Counted from the stretch's first letter, positions 36,613-47,998 are shown. The stretch is 64,000 nt of DNA from Enterobacteriaceae bacterium 89 (GCA_014156375.1 RQJH01000005.1:124001-188000), one strand, 5' to 3'. Numbers and translations: made by a program. Notes: generated from the sequence alone by a model not told the origin.

Positions 36613-37551
36613 ATGGATAATGTTCTTCTGCCAAAGACACAACACCTCGTTGTTTTTCAGGAGGTCATTAGATGTGGGTCTATTGGCTCGGCAGCGAAGC
36701 AGTTAAAGCTCACGCAACCGGCGGTCAGCAAAATCATCAGCGATATCGAAACCTATTTCGGTACTGAATTGATGGTACGCAAAAACACCGGTGTGACGCT
36801 AACCAGCTCAGGCCAGGTGCTGCTGGCCTACGCAGAATCCATCACCCGTGAAATGAAGAATATGGTCAGCGAGATGAACAGCCTGCATTCCGGCTGTGTG
36901 GTGGACGTATCATTCGGCTTCCCTTCGCTTATCGGCTTCACCTTTTTGCCAGAAATGATGAAAACGTTTAAGGACGTGTTCCCTGGGGCGCAGGTGTCGA
37001 TGTTTGAAGCTCAGCTCTCTTCGTTCCTTCCTGCGCTGCGCGATGGACGCTTAGATTTTGCCATCGGCACCCTGGACGATGAGATGCAGCTGCAGGACCT
37101 GCACGTAGAACCCCTGTTTGATTCAGAGTTTGTGGTGGTGGCGAGTCAGTCCCGAACATGCAAGGGAGAGACCGCGCTGGCTTCGTTGAAAAACGAACAG
37201 TGGGTCCTCCCGCATACCGAAATGGGCTACTACAAAGAACTGCTCGCCATCCTCCAGCAACACCACATCAAACCGGAAAACATCGTCAAAACCGACTCGG
37301 TGGTCACCATATATAACCTGGTGCTGAATGCCGGATTTTTAACGGTGATCCCTTGCGATATGACCACGCCTTTTGGCTCAGACAAGTTTAAAATTTTACC
37401 CGTTAAAGAGACATTACCGCTGGCGCGCTATGCTGCCATCTGGTCCAAAAATTATCGAATTAAAAAATCAGCGTCGGTATTAGTCGATTTAGCGAAATAT
37501 AACTCAGCACAGAATTGCAAAAGACGAAGGCCGCAGGCCGAAAATAGCTAA
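36613..37551 (+). CDS. tdcA: LysR-family activator TdcA
   Basis: 312 aa, E. coli length. The N-terminal LysR helix-turn-helix (about 8-65: HLVVFQEVIRCGSIGSAAKQ then LTQPAVSKIISDIETYFG) precedes a periplasmic-binding-like sensor domain. It activates the operon it heads under anaerobic, amino-acid-rich conditions. The ATG at 36613 has GGAAAGGG upstream; an ATG seven codons earlier gives an unneeded extension. The C-terminal NCKRRRPQAENS differs from E. coli. Confidence 0.94.
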   Translation: MDNVLLPKTQHLVVFQEVIRCGSIGSAAKQLKLTQPAVSKIISDIETYFGTELMVRKNTGVTLTSSGQVLLAYAESITREMKNMVSEMNSLHSGCVVDVSFGFPSLIGFTFLPEMMKTFKDVFPGAQVSMFEAQLSSFLPALRDGRLDFAIGTLDDEMQLQDLHVEPLFDSEFVVVASQSRTCKGETALASLKNEQWVLPHTEMGYYKELLAILQQHHIKPENIVKTDSVVTIYNLVLNAGFLTVIPCDMTTPFGSDKFKILPVKETLPLARYAAIWSKNYRIKKSASVLVDLAKYNSAQNCKRRRPQAENS

Positions 37552-37645
37552 TTTTTTCTTAGTGTGAAATTAACGGTGTTCTGCCAGCAGAGCGCCATAC
37601 CCTGATATTACCTGAAATCAGAATAATTCCTGAAAAGAGGATTAT

Positions 37646-38635
37646 ATGCACATTACTTACGATCTGCCGGTGACTCTTGACGATATTCAACTGGCGAAAC
37701 AGCGCCTGGCCGGAAAAATATATAAAACAGGTATGCCTCGTTCTAATTATCTGAGCGAGCGCTGCAAAGGCGAAATATTCCTCAAATTTGAAAATATGCA
37801 GCGTACCGGCTCTTTTAAAATTCGTGGTGCGTTCAACAAACTGAGCTCATTAACCCTGGAAGAGCGCCGCAAAGGCGTGGTGGCCTGCTCGGCGGGTAAC
37901 CATGCTCAGGGCGTTTCGCTCTCCTGCGCCATGCTCGGCATTGACGGCAAAGTTGTGATGCCGCGCGGTGCGCCAAAATCCAAAGTGGCCGCCACTCAGG
38001 ATTATTCAGCGGAAGTGATCCTGCACGGCGATAACTTTAATGACACCATCGCCAAAGTCAGCGAAATCGTTGAAATGGAAGGGCGCATTTTTATTCCTCC
38101 GTACGATGACGCGCAGGTGATTGCCGGGCAGGGCACCATCGGTCTGGAAATTCTTCAGGATCTCTATGACGTCGACAACGTGATTGTGCCAATCGGTGGC
38201 GGCGGCTTAATTGCCGGTATCGCTACGGCAATCAAATCCATCAACCCGACTATTAAGATCATCGGCGTGCAGTCCGAGAACGTGCACGGCATGGCGGCTT
38301 CGTGGCAGGCGGGCGCTATCACCAATCATCGCAACAGCACCACGCTCGCCGACGGCTGTGACGTGGCGCGTCCGGGGAATCTGACCTTTGAAATTGTCAG
38401 CGAGCTGGTCGATGACATCGTGCTGGTCACCGAAGATGAAATCCGCGACAGCATGATCGCCCTGATTCAGCGCAACAAGGTGATCACCGAAGGTGCCGGT
38501 GCGCTGGCCTCCGCCGCGCTGCTCAGCGGCAAGCTAGATGATTACATCCAGAACCGTAAAACCGTCAGCATTATCTCAGGCGGCAATATCGATCTTTCAC
38601 GCGTTTCACAAATTACTGGCTTTGTTGGGGCATAA
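37646..38635 (+). CDS. tdcB: Catabolic threonine dehydratase TdcB
   Basis: 329 aa PLP enzyme turning threonine into 2-oxobutyrate and ammonia (and serine into pyruvate). Schiff-base Lys is in [14 protein letters not shown] (about residue 58); [13 protein letters not shown] and the PLP-phosphate loop [12 protein letters not shown] are intact. No regulatory ACT domain, as for the AMP-activated catabolic form. AAGAGG precedes the ATG. 94 bp after tdcA. Confidence 0.97.
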   Translation: MHITYDLPVTLDDIQLAKQRLAGKIYKTGMPRSNYLSERCKGEIFLKFENMQRTGSFKIRGAFNKLSSLTLEERRKGVVACSAGNHAQGVSLSCAMLGIDGKVVMPRGAPKSKVAATQDYSAEVILHGDNFNDTIAKVSEIVEMEGRIFIPPYDDAQVIAGQGTIGLEILQDLYDVDNVIVPIGGGGLIAGIATAIKSINPTIKIIGVQSENVHGMAASWQAGAITNHRNSTTLADGCDVARPGNLTFEIVSELVDDIVLVTEDEIRDSMIALIQRNKVITEGAGALASAALLSGKLDDYIQNRKTVSIISGGNIDLSRVSQITGFVGA

Positions 38636-38671
38636 TGCCCCCCCGAACTGGTTTCGGAACATTTTCGCTAA

Positions 38672-40012
<1,341 letters not shown>

Positions 40013-40031
40013 TCTCTGAAAGGGACTTATA

Positions 40032-40057
40032 TTCAGGCTGCCGTCCGGCAGCCTGAA
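40032..40057 (+). other. Perfect intra-operon hairpin between tdcC and tdcD
   Basis: Twelve-bp arms TTCAGGCTGCCG / CGGCAGCCTGAA with only two unpaired bases in the DNA palindrome, and no T-run (AGGGATAAAC follows). More likely an RNA-stability or processing element than a full terminator. Confidence 0.7.
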
Positions 40058-40094
40058 GGGATAAACTCAAATTAAGGATGAGCGGAGAATTCAA

Positions 40095-41303
40095 ATGATT
40101 GAGTTTCCTGTGGTGTTGGTTATTAACTGTGGTTCATCTTCAATTAAATTTTCCGTAATGGATGTCGATTCTCAGGAAGTATTACTGACTGGAATTGCGG
40201 AAGGCATTAATACCGATTCAGCAACGCTGAAAATTAATGAAAGTGAGCCGGTTACGCTGGCGCAGCAAAATTATGAATATGCTCTGAAAGCCATTACGGC
40301 TGAACTGGAGAAACGTAATCTGATGCAGTGCGTGGCGTTAATAGGCCACCGTATTGCTCACGGCGGCAGCATATTTAACGAGTCGGTGATTATTACCGAT
40401 GAAGTGATCGAATTAATTCGTCAGGTTTCACCGCTGGCACCATTGCATAATTACGCCAATTTAAGCGGCGTGGAATCGGCGCAGCATCTGTTTCCTGGGG
40501 TCACTCAGGTTGCGGTGTTTGATACCAGCTTCCACCAGACGCTGGCTCCGGAGGCGTATCTCTACGGTCTGCCGTGGCGCTACTTCGAAGAGCATGGCGT
40601 GCGTCGCTATGGTTTCCACGGCACATCGCATCGCTATGTGGCTCAGCAGGCTTATTCGCTGCTCGGGCTGGATGAGCAGGATTCAGGGTTGGTGATTGCT
40701 CACTTAGGCAACGGCGCCTCCATTTGCGCGGTGCGCGATGGCAAAAGCGTGGATACCTCGATGGGGATGACGCCGCTGGAAGGCCTGATGATGGGCACCC
40801 GCTCGGGGGATGTCGATTTTGGCGCGATGAGCTGGATTGCCAGCCAGACCGGACAAAGCCTGAGCGACCTTGAGCGCGTAGTGAATAAAGAGTCTGGCCT
40901 GCTCGGCATTTCCGGTTTGTCCTCCGATTTACGCGTGCTGGAAAAAGCCTGGCATGAAGGCCATTACCACGCACGGCTGGCGATCCAGACCTTTGTGCAC
41001 CGTATCGCCCGCCATATTGGTGGCCACGCGATGGCGTTAAAGCGCCTCGACGGCCTTATTTTTACCGGCGGTATTGGTGAAAACTCCACGCTGATTCGTC
41101 AGCTGGTGGTTGAGCATCTGCAGGTATTAGGCATTGAACTGGATCCTGAGAAAAATAAATTACCGGGCAAAAGCGGCGAGCGGCTGATTTCCCGTGCGGA
41201 ATCGAAAGTGGCCTGTGCCGTTATTCCTACCAATGAAGAGAAGATGATTGCGCTGGATGCCATCCATTTAGGTCATCTTCAGCCCGCAACCGAATACGCG
41301 TGA
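40095..41303 (+). CDS. tdcD: Propionate kinase TdcD
   Basis: 402 aa acetate/propionate kinase, ASKHA fold. Forms ATP from propionyl phosphate made after TdcE. Motifs: [14 protein letters not shown] at the N-terminus, [33 protein letters not shown] and FTGGIGENS. Initiates at ATG 40095 behind GCGGAGA. 22 bp before tdcE. Confidence 0.96.
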   Translation: MIEFPVVLVINCGSSSIKFSVMDVDSQEVLLTGIAEGINTDSATLKINESEPVTLAQQNYEYALKAITAELEKRNLMQCVALIGHRIAHGGSIFNESVIITDEVIELIRQVSPLAPLHNYANLSGVESAQHLFPGVTQVAVFDTSFHQTLAPEAYLYGLPWRYFEEHGVRRYGFHGTSHRYVAQQAYSLLGLDEQDSGLVIAHLGNGASICAVRDGKSVDTSMGMTPLEGLMMGTRSGDVDFGAMSWIASQTGQSLSDLERVVNKESGLLGISGLSSDLRVLEKAWHEGHYHARLAIQTFVHRIARHIGGHAMALKRLDGLIFTGGIGENSTLIRQLVVEHLQVLGIELDPEKNKLPGKSGERLISRAESKVACAVIPTNEEKMIALDAIHLGHLQPATEYA

Positions 41304-41325
41304 TTGATTAAGAGAGAGTCATTTC

Positions 41326-43620
41326 ATGAAGGTCAATATCGATATCAGCGATATGCAGTATACCGACGCCTGGCAGGGATTTAACGGCAGCGACTGGAAA
41401 AGCGAAATTAACGTTCGCGACTTTATTCAGCATAACTACACCCCGTATGAAGGGGACGAATCTTTTTTAGCTGAGGCCACTTCCGCCACCACCGCTCTGT
41501 GGGAAAGCGTGATGCAGGGCATTCGGATTGAGAATGCCACCCACGCGCCGGTGGATTTCGACACCAATGTCGCCACCACCATTACTGCCCACGGGCCGGG
41601 TTATATTGAGCAAGAGCTGGAAACCATCGTCGGCCTGCAAACGGACAAACCGCTGAAGCGTGCGCTGCACCCGTACGGCGGCGTCAACATGATCAAAAGC
41701 TCCTTCGATGCCTACGGCCGCGAGATGGATCCGCAGTTCGAGTATCTGTTTACTCATCTGCGTAAAACTCACAACCAGGGCGTGTTTGATGTCTATTCGC
41801 CGGACATGCTGCGCTGCCGTAAATCCGGCGTGCTGACGGGCTTACCGGATGGCTACGGACGCGGGCGCATCATCGGCGACTATCGCCGCGTGGCGCTGTA
41901 CGGTATTACGTATCTGGTGCGCGAGCGCGAACTCCAGTTTGCCGATCTGCAATCTCGTCTTGAGCGCGGTGAAGATCTGGAAGCCACCATTCGCCTGCGT
42001 GAAGAGCTGGCAGAGCACCGCCGCGCGCTGCTGGAAATCCAGCAGATGGCCGCGAGCTACGGCTACGATATTTCCCGCCCGGCGCAAACCGCGCAGGAAG
42101 CCATTCAGTGGCTCTATTTCGCCTATCTGGCGGCGGTGAAATCGCAAAACGGAGGGGCGATGTCGCTCGGTCGTACGGCATCGTTCCTCGATATTTATAT
42201 TGAGCGCGATATGCGTGCCGGTCGCCTGAATGAAGTGCAGGCGCAGGAGCTGGTCGATCACTTCATCATGAAGATCCGCATGGTGCGCTTCCTGCGCACG
42301 CCGGAGTTCGATTCGCTGTTCTCGGGCGACCCGATTTGGGCCACCGAAGTGATTGGCGGCATGGGGCTCGATGGCCGTACGCTGGTGACGAAAAGCTCGT
42401 TCCGCTATCTGCACACGCTGCACACCATGGGGCCTGCGCCGGAGCCAAACCTGACCATTCTGTGGTCGGAAGCGCTGCCGATTGCCTTCAAAAAATATGC
42501 CGCGCAGATGTCGATTGCCACGTCTTCATTGCAGTACGAAAACGACGATCTGATGCGTGCCGATTTCAACAGCGACGATTACGCTATTGCCTGCTGCGTC
42601 AGCCCGATGGTGATCGGCAAACAGATGCAGTTCTTCGGCGCGCGCGCCAACCTCGCCAAAACGCTGCTGTACGCGATCAACGGCGGGGTGGATGAAAAGC
42701 TGAAAATCCAGGTCGGGCCGAAGACTGCGCCGCTGATGGATGACGTGCTGGATTACGACACCGTGATGGCGAGCCTCGACCACTTCATGGACTGGCTGGC
42801 GGTGCAGTACATCAGCGCGCTGAACCTTATCCACTACATGCACGATAAATACAGCTATGAAGCCTCGCTGATGGCGCTGCACGACCGCGATGTGCATCGC
42901 ACCATGGCCTGCGGCATTGCCGGATTGTCGGTAGCGGTGGATTCCCTGTCGGCAATCAAGTACGCCAAAGTGCAGCCTGTGCGCGACCATACCGGGCTGG
43001 CGGTGGATTTCGTTATCGATGGCGAATACCCGCAGTACGGCAACAACGACGAGCGCGTGGACAGCATCGCCTGCGACCTGGTGGAACGCTTTATGCGGAA
43101 AATCAGCGCGCTGCCAACCTACCGCAACGCGGTGCCAACGCAGTCGATTCTGACCATCACCTCTAACGTGGTTTACGGGCAGAAAACCGGGAACACGCCT
43201 GACGGACGTCGCGCAGGCATGCCTTTCGCACCGGGTGCAAACCCGATGCATGGACGCGACCGCAAAGGTGCCGTCGCCTCGCTGACTTCCGTGGCGAAGC
43301 TGCCGTTTGCCTACGCCAAAGATGGGATTTCCTACACCTTCTCGATTGTTCCGGCGGCACTCGGCAAAGAGGACGGTACCCGCAAAACCAACCTCGTTGG
43401 GCTGCTGGATGGTTACTTCCATCATGAAGAAGCCATCGAGGGCGGTCAGCACCTGAACGTTAACGTGATGAACCGCGACATGCTGCTGGATGCGATTGAA
43501 CATCCGGAAAAATACCCGAATCTCACCATTCGCGTTTCCGGTTACGCGGTGCGCTTTAACGCGCTCACCCGCGAGCAGCAGCAGGACGTGATCTCACGCA
43601 CCTTCACCCACGCGTTGTAA
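41326..43620 (+). CDS. tdcE: 2-ketobutyrate formate-lyase/pyruvate formate-lyase TdcE
   Basis: 764 aa glycyl-radical enzyme cleaving 2-oxobutyrate (or pyruvate) to propionyl-CoA (acetyl-CoA) and formate. The paired active-site cysteines are in AIACCVSPM, and the C-terminal radical loop [18 protein letters not shown] carries the activated Gly. Needs an activase (PflA), which is not encoded here. Strictly anaerobic function. Length identical to E. coli TdcE. Confidence 0.97.
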   Translation: MKVNIDISDMQYTDAWQGFNGSDWKSEINVRDFIQHNYTPYEGDESFLAEATSATTALWESVMQGIRIENATHAPVDFDTNVATTITAHGPGYIEQELETIVGLQTDKPLKRALHPYGGVNMIKSSFDAYGREMDPQFEYLFTHLRKTHNQGVFDVYSPDMLRCRKSGVLTGLPDGYGRGRIIGDYRRVALYGITYLVRERELQFADLQSRLERGEDLEATIRLREELAEHRRALLEIQQMAASYGYDISRPAQTAQEAIQWLYFAYLAAVKSQNGGAMSLGRTASFLDIYIERDMRAGRLNEVQAQELVDHFIMKIRMVRFLRTPEFDSLFSGDPIWATEVIGGMGLDGRTLVTKSSFRYLHTLHTMGPAPEPNLTILWSEALPIAFKKYAAQMSIATSSLQYENDDLMRADFNSDDYAIACCVSPMVIGKQMQFFGARANLAKTLLYAINGGVDEKLKIQVGPKTAPLMDDVLDYDTVMASLDHFMDWLAVQYISALNLIHYMHDKYSYEASLMALHDRDVHRTMACGIAGLSVAVDSLSAIKYAKVQPVRDHTGLAVDFVIDGEYPQYGNNDERVDSIACDLVERFMRKISALPTYRNAVPTQSILTITSNVVYGQKTGNTPDGRRAGMPFAPGANPMHGRDRKGAVASLTSVAKLPFAYAKDGISYTFSIVPAALGKEDGTRKTNLVGLLDGYFHHEEAIEGGQHLNVNVMNRDMLLDAIEHPEKYPNLTIRVSGYAVRFNALTREQQQDVISRTFTHAL

Positions 43621-43634
43621 CCACGAAGCTATGG

Positions 43635-43662
43635 AGAGAGCGCCCCTGTCCGGGCGCTCTCT
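43635..43662 (+). other. Strong hairpin between tdcE and tdcG
   Basis: Perfect 11-bp stem AGAGAGCGCCC / GGGCGCTCTCT with six-base loop, no T-run, ending 11 bp before tdcG. It occupies the position where E. coli carries tdcF. Confidence 0.7.
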
Positions 43663-43673
43663 GAGGAGCAGAT

Positions 43674-45038
43674 ATGATTAGCGCATTCGATATTTTCAAG
43701 ATTGGCATTGGCCCCTCCAGCTCCCACACCGTCGGGCCGATGAACGCAGGCAAAAGCTTTATCGATCGGCTGGCAGGTTCAGCACAATTCAGCCAGATGG
43801 ATCGTCTCAGCGTCGATCTCTATGGTTCACTTTCCCTGACCGGCAAAGGGCACGCCACGGACGTGGCGATAGTGATGGGGCTGGCAGGCAATACGCCGCA
43901 GAATGTGGACATCGACAGCATCCCCGGATTTATGCAGAACGTGGCCGACAGCGGTCTTTTAGCCGTTGCGCAGGGCACGCGCACGGTGAATTTCTCCCTC
44001 AATCCTGACATGACGTTCCACGACGAAGCGCTGCCGCGCCATGAAAACGCGATGCGAATAACGGCATGGAAAGCGCAGGAGGTGCTGCTGAGCAAAACCT
44101 ACTACTCCATCGGCGGTGGGTTTATCGTCGACGAGGAGCAATTCGGTCAGGCGCATGAGGTCGAAACTCCAGTGCCGTTCGCCTTCCGTTCCGCCAGCGA
44201 ATTGTTGACGCTCTGCCAGCGCAACGGGCTATCCGTTTCCGGACTAATGATGCAGAACGAACTGGCGCTGCGCAGCAAAGAGGAAATCGACGCCGGTTTT
44301 GCCAGCCTGTGGGCGGTGATGCTCGCGGGAATCGAACGCGGGATGAATACCGAAGGCGTGCTGCCGGGTCCGCTCAACGTGCCGCGCCGCGCGGTGGCGC
44401 TACGCAGAATGCTGGTGGCGAGCGACAGCCTGTCGAATGACCCGATGAACGTCATCGACTGGATCAATATGTTTGCGCTGGCGGTCAGCGAGGAAAATGC
44501 GGCGGGCGGCAGAGTGGTGACCGCTCCGACCAACGGCGCGTGCGGCATAATCCCGGCCGTGCTGGCGTACTACGATAAATTCCGCCGCCCGGTGAACGCC
44601 AACTCGATAGCCCGTTATCTGCTTGCCGCCAGTGCTATTGGCGCGCTGTATAAGATGAATGCCTCTATTTCCGGCGCGGAGGTAGGCTGTCAGGGCGAAA
44701 TCGGCGTGGCCTGCTCAATGGCGGCGGCAGGATTGACGGAACTGCTCGGCGGCAGTCCGGCGCAGGTGTGCATCGCGGCAGAAATTGCCATGGAGCATAA
44801 CTTAGGGCTGACGTGCGATCCGGTAGCCGGCCAGGTGCAAATTCCGTGCATCGAGCGGAACGCTATTAACGCCGTCAAAGCGGTGAATGCCGCCAGAATG
44901 GCGCTGCATCGCACCTCGGAACCCCGGGTATCACTCGATAAAGTCATCGAGACCATGTATGAAACCGGAAAAGATATGAACACCAAATACCGCGAAACCT
45001 CGCGCGGCGGGCTGGCGATAAAAGTCGTCTGTGCCTGA
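43674..45038 (+). CDS. tdcG: L-serine dehydratase TdcG (4Fe-4S)
   Basis: 454 aa, E. coli TdcG length. Iron-sulfur serine dehydratase forming pyruvate and ammonia. N-terminal beta domain FDIFKIGIGPSSSHTVGPM; C-terminal alpha domain with candidate cluster cysteines in NGACGIIPAV, GCQGEIGVACSMAAAG and CDPVAGQVQIPCIERN. Closest relatives also include SdaA/SdaB; operon position decides the name. Preceded by CTGAGGAGC. Confidence 0.93.
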   Translation: MISAFDIFKIGIGPSSSHTVGPMNAGKSFIDRLAGSAQFSQMDRLSVDLYGSLSLTGKGHATDVAIVMGLAGNTPQNVDIDSIPGFMQNVADSGLLAVAQGTRTVNFSLNPDMTFHDEALPRHENAMRITAWKAQEVLLSKTYYSIGGGFIVDEEQFGQAHEVETPVPFAFRSASELLTLCQRNGLSVSGLMMQNELALRSKEEIDAGFASLWAVMLAGIERGMNTEGVLPGPLNVPRRAVALRRMLVASDSLSNDPMNVIDWINMFALAVSEENAAGGRVVTAPTNGACGIIPAVLAYYDKFRRPVNANSIARYLLAASAIGALYKMNASISGAEVGCQGEIGVACSMAAAGLTELLGGSPAQVCIAAEIAMEHNLGLTCDPVAGQVQIPCIERNAINAVKAVNAARMALHRTSEPRVSLDKVIETMYETGKDMNTKYRETSRGGLAIKVVCA

Positions 45039-45055
45039 TCCTGCAAATTTATCCT

Positions 45056-45092
45056 CAGCGCACGGCGAAAAAGACGTGCGCTGCAATCCCTT
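45056..45092 (+). terminator. Probable tdc operon terminator
   Basis: CAGCGCAC / GTGCGCTG stem with a 12-base loop, followed by CAATCCCTTTT. The T-run is short and offset, so efficiency may be partial. Confidence 0.6.
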
Positions 45093-45190
45093 TTAAATAC
45101 AAAAATGTATGAATAATTCATTACATACATTCATCTGAGGGTGAAAAATAATGCCGTGTGTTAACGGTATTTTTCAAACAGGATAAAACG

Positions 45191-45601
45191 ATGAACAAAC
45201 TGACTCGCATTGCTTTACTGACAGCTTCTCTGATTGGCTTTACCGGCGTCGCTCAGGCCGCCACGACTAACGTCGCTCCGGCTCCGTCCCAGGATCCTAT
45301 CGTTCAGCATCTGAAGCTGAGCAACGACCAGGTGGCTAAAATCAAAAGCCTGCACGACGACATGGTGAAAAACGTTGAAAAAGTCTCCACCAAAGACGTG
45401 AAAGATGGCGCGATCATCGACGTGATTAGCTCAGGTAAGTGGAATGAAAAAGCGGTGAAAAACCAGCTTGAAGCGTTCAGCAAAGTGGAACAGCAGACCC
45501 GCTACTATCGCGTGAAGTACTACTTTGACGTGAACCAGGTGCTGACGCCTGAACAGCGTAAGCAGGTTCAGGACGACCTGATCCAGTCTGTGACCGAATA
45601 A
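45191..45601 (+). CDS. Small periplasmic protein, Spy/CpxP-like (LTxxQ)
   Basis: 136 aa. Sec signal MNKLTRIALLTASLIGFTGVAQA (cleavage after about residue 23), then a helical mature part with one clear LTPEQRKQVQDDL motif near the C-terminus and a related LSNDQVAKIKSLHDDM near the start. LTxxQ motifs mark Spy/CpxP-type periplasmic chaperones; the match is suggestive, not certain. Start at 45191 behind AGGA. Single gene downstream of tdcG; I recall no counterpart here in E. coli K-12. Confidence 0.6.
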   Translation: MNKLTRIALLTASLIGFTGVAQAATTNVAPAPSQDPIVQHLKLSNDQVAKIKSLHDDMVKNVEKVSTKDVKDGAIIDVISSGKWNEKAVKNQLEAFSKVEQQTRYYRVKYYFDVNQVLTPEQRKQVQDDLIQSVTE

Positions 45602-45610
45602 GTTGCGAAT

Positions 45611-45675
45611 GCCCGGTGGTGCAAGCTTACCGGGCTTTTGATTTTGTAGGTCCGGTAAGCGTAGCGCCACCGGGC
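45611..45675. repeat. REP element with terminator-like first arm
   Basis: GCCCGGTGGTGCAAGCTTAC-CGGGC followed by TTTTGATTTT, then the inverted unit GTCCGGTAAGCGTAGCGCCA-CCGGGC. Lies between convergent genes and probably ends transcription of the periplasmic-protein gene. Confidence 0.85.
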
Positions 45676-45682
45676 ACCGGTT

Positions 45683-45862
45683 TTAAGCCAATCGTGCTTC
45701 CTGCTCCAGCCGCACTTCTGCTTCAACGATAATCGCTTCCAGTTCACCTAACATCTCGTCAAAACCGAAAGCCAGAGACGTTGCCGCTTCGGCGATAGCG
45801 GACTTTTCCGGTTTGGCGGCGGCTGTTTTCACCACCGCCTTTTTCTGCTGCTTCTTGCTCAC
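45683..45862 (-). CDS. yhaL: Small uncharacterised protein YhaL
   Basis: 59 aa with a Lys/Ala-rich N-terminus (SKKQQKKAVVKTAAAKPEK) and an acidic helix GFDEMLGELEAIIVEAEVRLEQEARLA at the C-terminus, matching E. coli YhaL in its end. Function unknown. I choose GTG 45862 because AGGTGG lies five bases upstream and the E. coli protein begins MSKK; a second GTG three codons earlier is weaker. 21 bp after yhaK on the same strand. Confidence 0.78.
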   Translation of the reverse strand: MSKKQQKKAVVKTAAAKPEKSAIAEAATSLAFGFDEMLGELEAIIVEAEVRLEQEARLA

Positions 45863-45883
45863 AAAGACCACCTGAATTCAGTG

Positions 45884-46585
45884 CTATACAGGTAAATCTA
45901 TCAGCAAAGCGCGCAGCGGCGTGTCGGCGACCAGCGTAATGTTAGCCTCGTCACGAATAAAAGCGCCGTCGCCGCAGGTCAGCCCTTCTTTCTCTTCCTC
46001 GGGGGTGATCGCATGCACCGTTCCGTGAATCGATTGCAGATACGCCCGTGGCCCATGCAGCTGGAAGCTCAGGCGCTCGCCTTTCTCCAGCTGAATGTGG
46101 TGGATCCACACCTGCTGGCGCAGCTGCAGGCTTTGATGGCTGCCGTCAGGGGAAGCAATCAGCTCCCGCGCGCCGTTGCTCAGCGTCAGTTTCTGCACCG
46201 CCGGGTTTTCCCGCTCCGGACAGGCGTCCAGCCACAGCTGCATCCGCGTCAGTGACTTCTCTTTACTCAGGTTATGCTCGCTGTAGCTGATGCCCGGTTG
46301 GGTGGCAATCAGCAGCGCTTCACCGGCTTTCGCCTGGATGTGATTCCCTTCGCTGTCGCGATACTCGGCTTCACCTTCGAGGATAATATTCAGAATGTCG
46401 ACTTTCGGGTACGTGCGCGGCTGAAACGACGCGCCGGGGCCGAGCACTTCCTGATTCAGGACGCGCAGCGAGGCGTAGCCCAGCAGCTTCGGGTCGAAGT
46501 AGTGTCCGAAGGAGAAGGTGTATCGGGCCTGCAGCCAGCCGAAGTCTGCTTGTCCACATTGTTTGGCTGTTCGGGTAGTAATCAT
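45884..46585 (-). CDS. yhaK: Pirin-family bicupin YhaK
   Basis: 233 aa, as E. coli YhaK, a cytoplasmic redox-sensitive pirin-like protein. N-terminal cupin segment YTFSFGHYFDPKLLGYASLRVLN and FQPRTYPKVDILNIILEGEAEYRDSEG; C-terminal cupin ends ANITLVADTPLRALLIDLPV. Cys at position 10 (KQCGQADFGW) is conserved. Divergent from yhaJ, whose product is a likely regulator. Confidence 0.94.
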   Translation of the reverse strand: MITTRTAKQCGQADFGWLQARYTFSFGHYFDPKLLGYASLRVLNQEVLGPGASFQPRTYPKVDILNIILEGEAEYRDSEGNHIQAKAGEALLIATQPGISYSEHNLSKEKSLTRMQLWLDACPERENPAVQKLTLSNGARELIASPDGSHQSLQLRQQVWIHHIQLEKGERLSFQLHGPRAYLQSIHGTVHAITPEEEKEGLTCGDGAFIRDEANITLVADTPLRALLIDLPV

Positions 46586-46690
46586 GTTTCTTGACCTCTC
46601 TTTACACTAAAACAATGGTAAAGCTATGGACGCTGCATTGTTAGCCAGATATTCTGCCTGCTATGTTCAAATTTCCTGAATGAGAACGTC

Positions 46691-47587
46691 ATGGCTAAAG
46701 AGAGAGCATTGACGCTGGAAGCGTTAAGAGTAATGGATGCTATCGACAGGCGTGGCAGTTTTGCCGCGGCGGCAGATGAGCTGGGACGCGTGCCGTCGGC
46801 GCTGAGTTACACCATGCAGAAGCTGGAAGAAGAGCTGGACGTGGTGCTGTTTGACCGTTCCGGTCACCGGACAAAATTCACCAACGTCGGGCGCATGCTG
46901 CTCGAACGTGGGCGAGTGCTGCTGGAAGCAGCAGACAAGCTGACGACCGATGCTGAAGCGCTGGCGCGCGGCTGGGAAACCCATCTGACCATCGTCACCG
47001 AAGCGCTGGTGCCCACGCCGGAGCTGTTCCCGCTGATTGAAAAGCTCGCGCCGAAGGCGAACACCCAGCTGTCGATCATTACCGAAGTTCTGGCAGGCGC
47101 GTGGGAGCGTCTGGAGCAGGGGCGTGCCGATATCGTCATCGCCCCGGATATGCATTTTCGCTCATCGTCAGAGATTAACTCCCGCAAGCTGTACTCGATC
47201 ATGAGCGTGTACGTGGCCGCACCGGATCACCCGATTCATCAGGAGCCGGAACCACTGTCTGAAGTGACACGCGTGAAATATCGCGGCGTGGCGGTGGCGG
47301 ATACTGCCCGTGAGCGCCCGGTGCTGACGGTGCAGCTGCTGGACAAACAGCCGCGTCTGACGGTCAGTACCATCGAAGATAAGCGCCAGGCGCTGTTAGC
47401 CGGACTGGGCGTGGCGACCATGCCTTATCCGCTGGTGGAGCAGGATATCGCGGAAGGCAGACTGCGGGTGGTGAGCCCGGAGTACACCAATGAAATCGAC
47501 ATCATCATGGCCTGGCGGCGCGACAGCATGGGCGAGGCTAAAGCCTGGTGCCTGCGCGAGATCCCGAAGCTTTTTATGGGTAAATGA
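46691..47587 (+). CDS. yhaJ: LysR-family regulator YhaJ
   Basis: 298 aa. N-terminal LysR helix-turn-helix (ALRVMDAIDRRGSFAAAADE then LGRVPSALSYTMQKLEEELD), then an effector domain. In E. coli YhaJ controls nearby yha/yqj genes and responds to aromatic (dinitrotoluene-derived) compounds. The 105 bp gap to divergent yhaK would hold its binding site; I saw no clear T-N11-A palindrome to nominate. Confidence 0.94.
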   Translation: MAKERALTLEALRVMDAIDRRGSFAAAADELGRVPSALSYTMQKLEEELDVVLFDRSGHRTKFTNVGRMLLERGRVLLEAADKLTTDAEALARGWETHLTIVTEALVPTPELFPLIEKLAPKANTQLSIITEVLAGAWERLEQGRADIVIAPDMHFRSSSEINSRKLYSIMSVYVAAPDHPIHQEPEPLSEVTRVKYRGVAVADTARERPVLTVQLLDKQPRLTVSTIEDKRQALLAGLGVATMPYPLVEQDIAEGRLRVVSPEYTNEIDIIMAWRRDSMGEAKAWCLREIPKLFMGK

Positions 47588-47603
47588 TCGAAGCGGAAAA
47601 GCA

Positions 47604-47634
47604 AAAACGCTCCTCAATTGAGGAGCGTTTTTTT
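47604..47634. terminator. Bidirectional terminator between yhaJ and yhaH
   Basis: Near-perfect palindrome AAACGCTCCTC-AATT-GAGGAGCGTTT flanked by A-run and T-run; the plus-strand T-run overlaps the yhaH stop region. Confidence 0.9.
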
Positions 47635-47998
47635 AGGGGAGTTGCTTAGGGTCCGGCCCAAAGCGGTTTTCGCCCTGGGTCCCGTTCTGGCAGTAGAAGA
47701 CCAGCAGCACCAGCCAGCCGATAACCGGGATGAGCCAGATTAACAGCCACCACGCCGAACGGTCGGTATCATGCAGACGACGGAACTGGACTGCCAGCGT
47801 CGGCAGCAGCACCAGCAGCCCATAAATACTCGACAGCACGCCTTCACCGCTGGCCCGCTGCCAGCCCAGAATTTTATCAACAATACTGAGTACACCAGCG
47901 AGCACCAGGCTCACCAGGAAGAACATCCAATATTCTTTCCGCCGCGCGCGGCCACCGAATCCGATGTAATTTTTAAGAACTTTTAGATACCAGTCCAT
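47633..47998 (-). CDS. yhaH: DUF805 inner-membrane protein YhaH
   Basis: 121 aa, the E. coli YhaH length. N-terminus MDWYLKVLKNYIGFGGRARR-KEYW is the DUF805 signature; about three or four membrane segments follow, with VQFRRLHDTDRSAWW and C-terminal GENRFGPDP. Function unknown. The paralogue yhaI is not adjacent. Confidence 0.93.
   Translation of the reverse strand: MDWYLKVLKNYIGFGGRARRKEYWMFFLVSLVLAGVLSIVDKILGWQRASGEGVLSSIYGLLVLLPTLAVQFRRLHDTDRSAWWLLIWLIPVIGWLVLLVFYCQNGTQGENRFGPDPKQLP

Noticed and set aside
45039-45190. Start of the Spy/CpxP-like gene at an upstream codon (45158)
   Set aside because: Would put eleven residues before the signal peptide; ATG 45191 has AGGA at correct spacing and begins a normal Sec signal.
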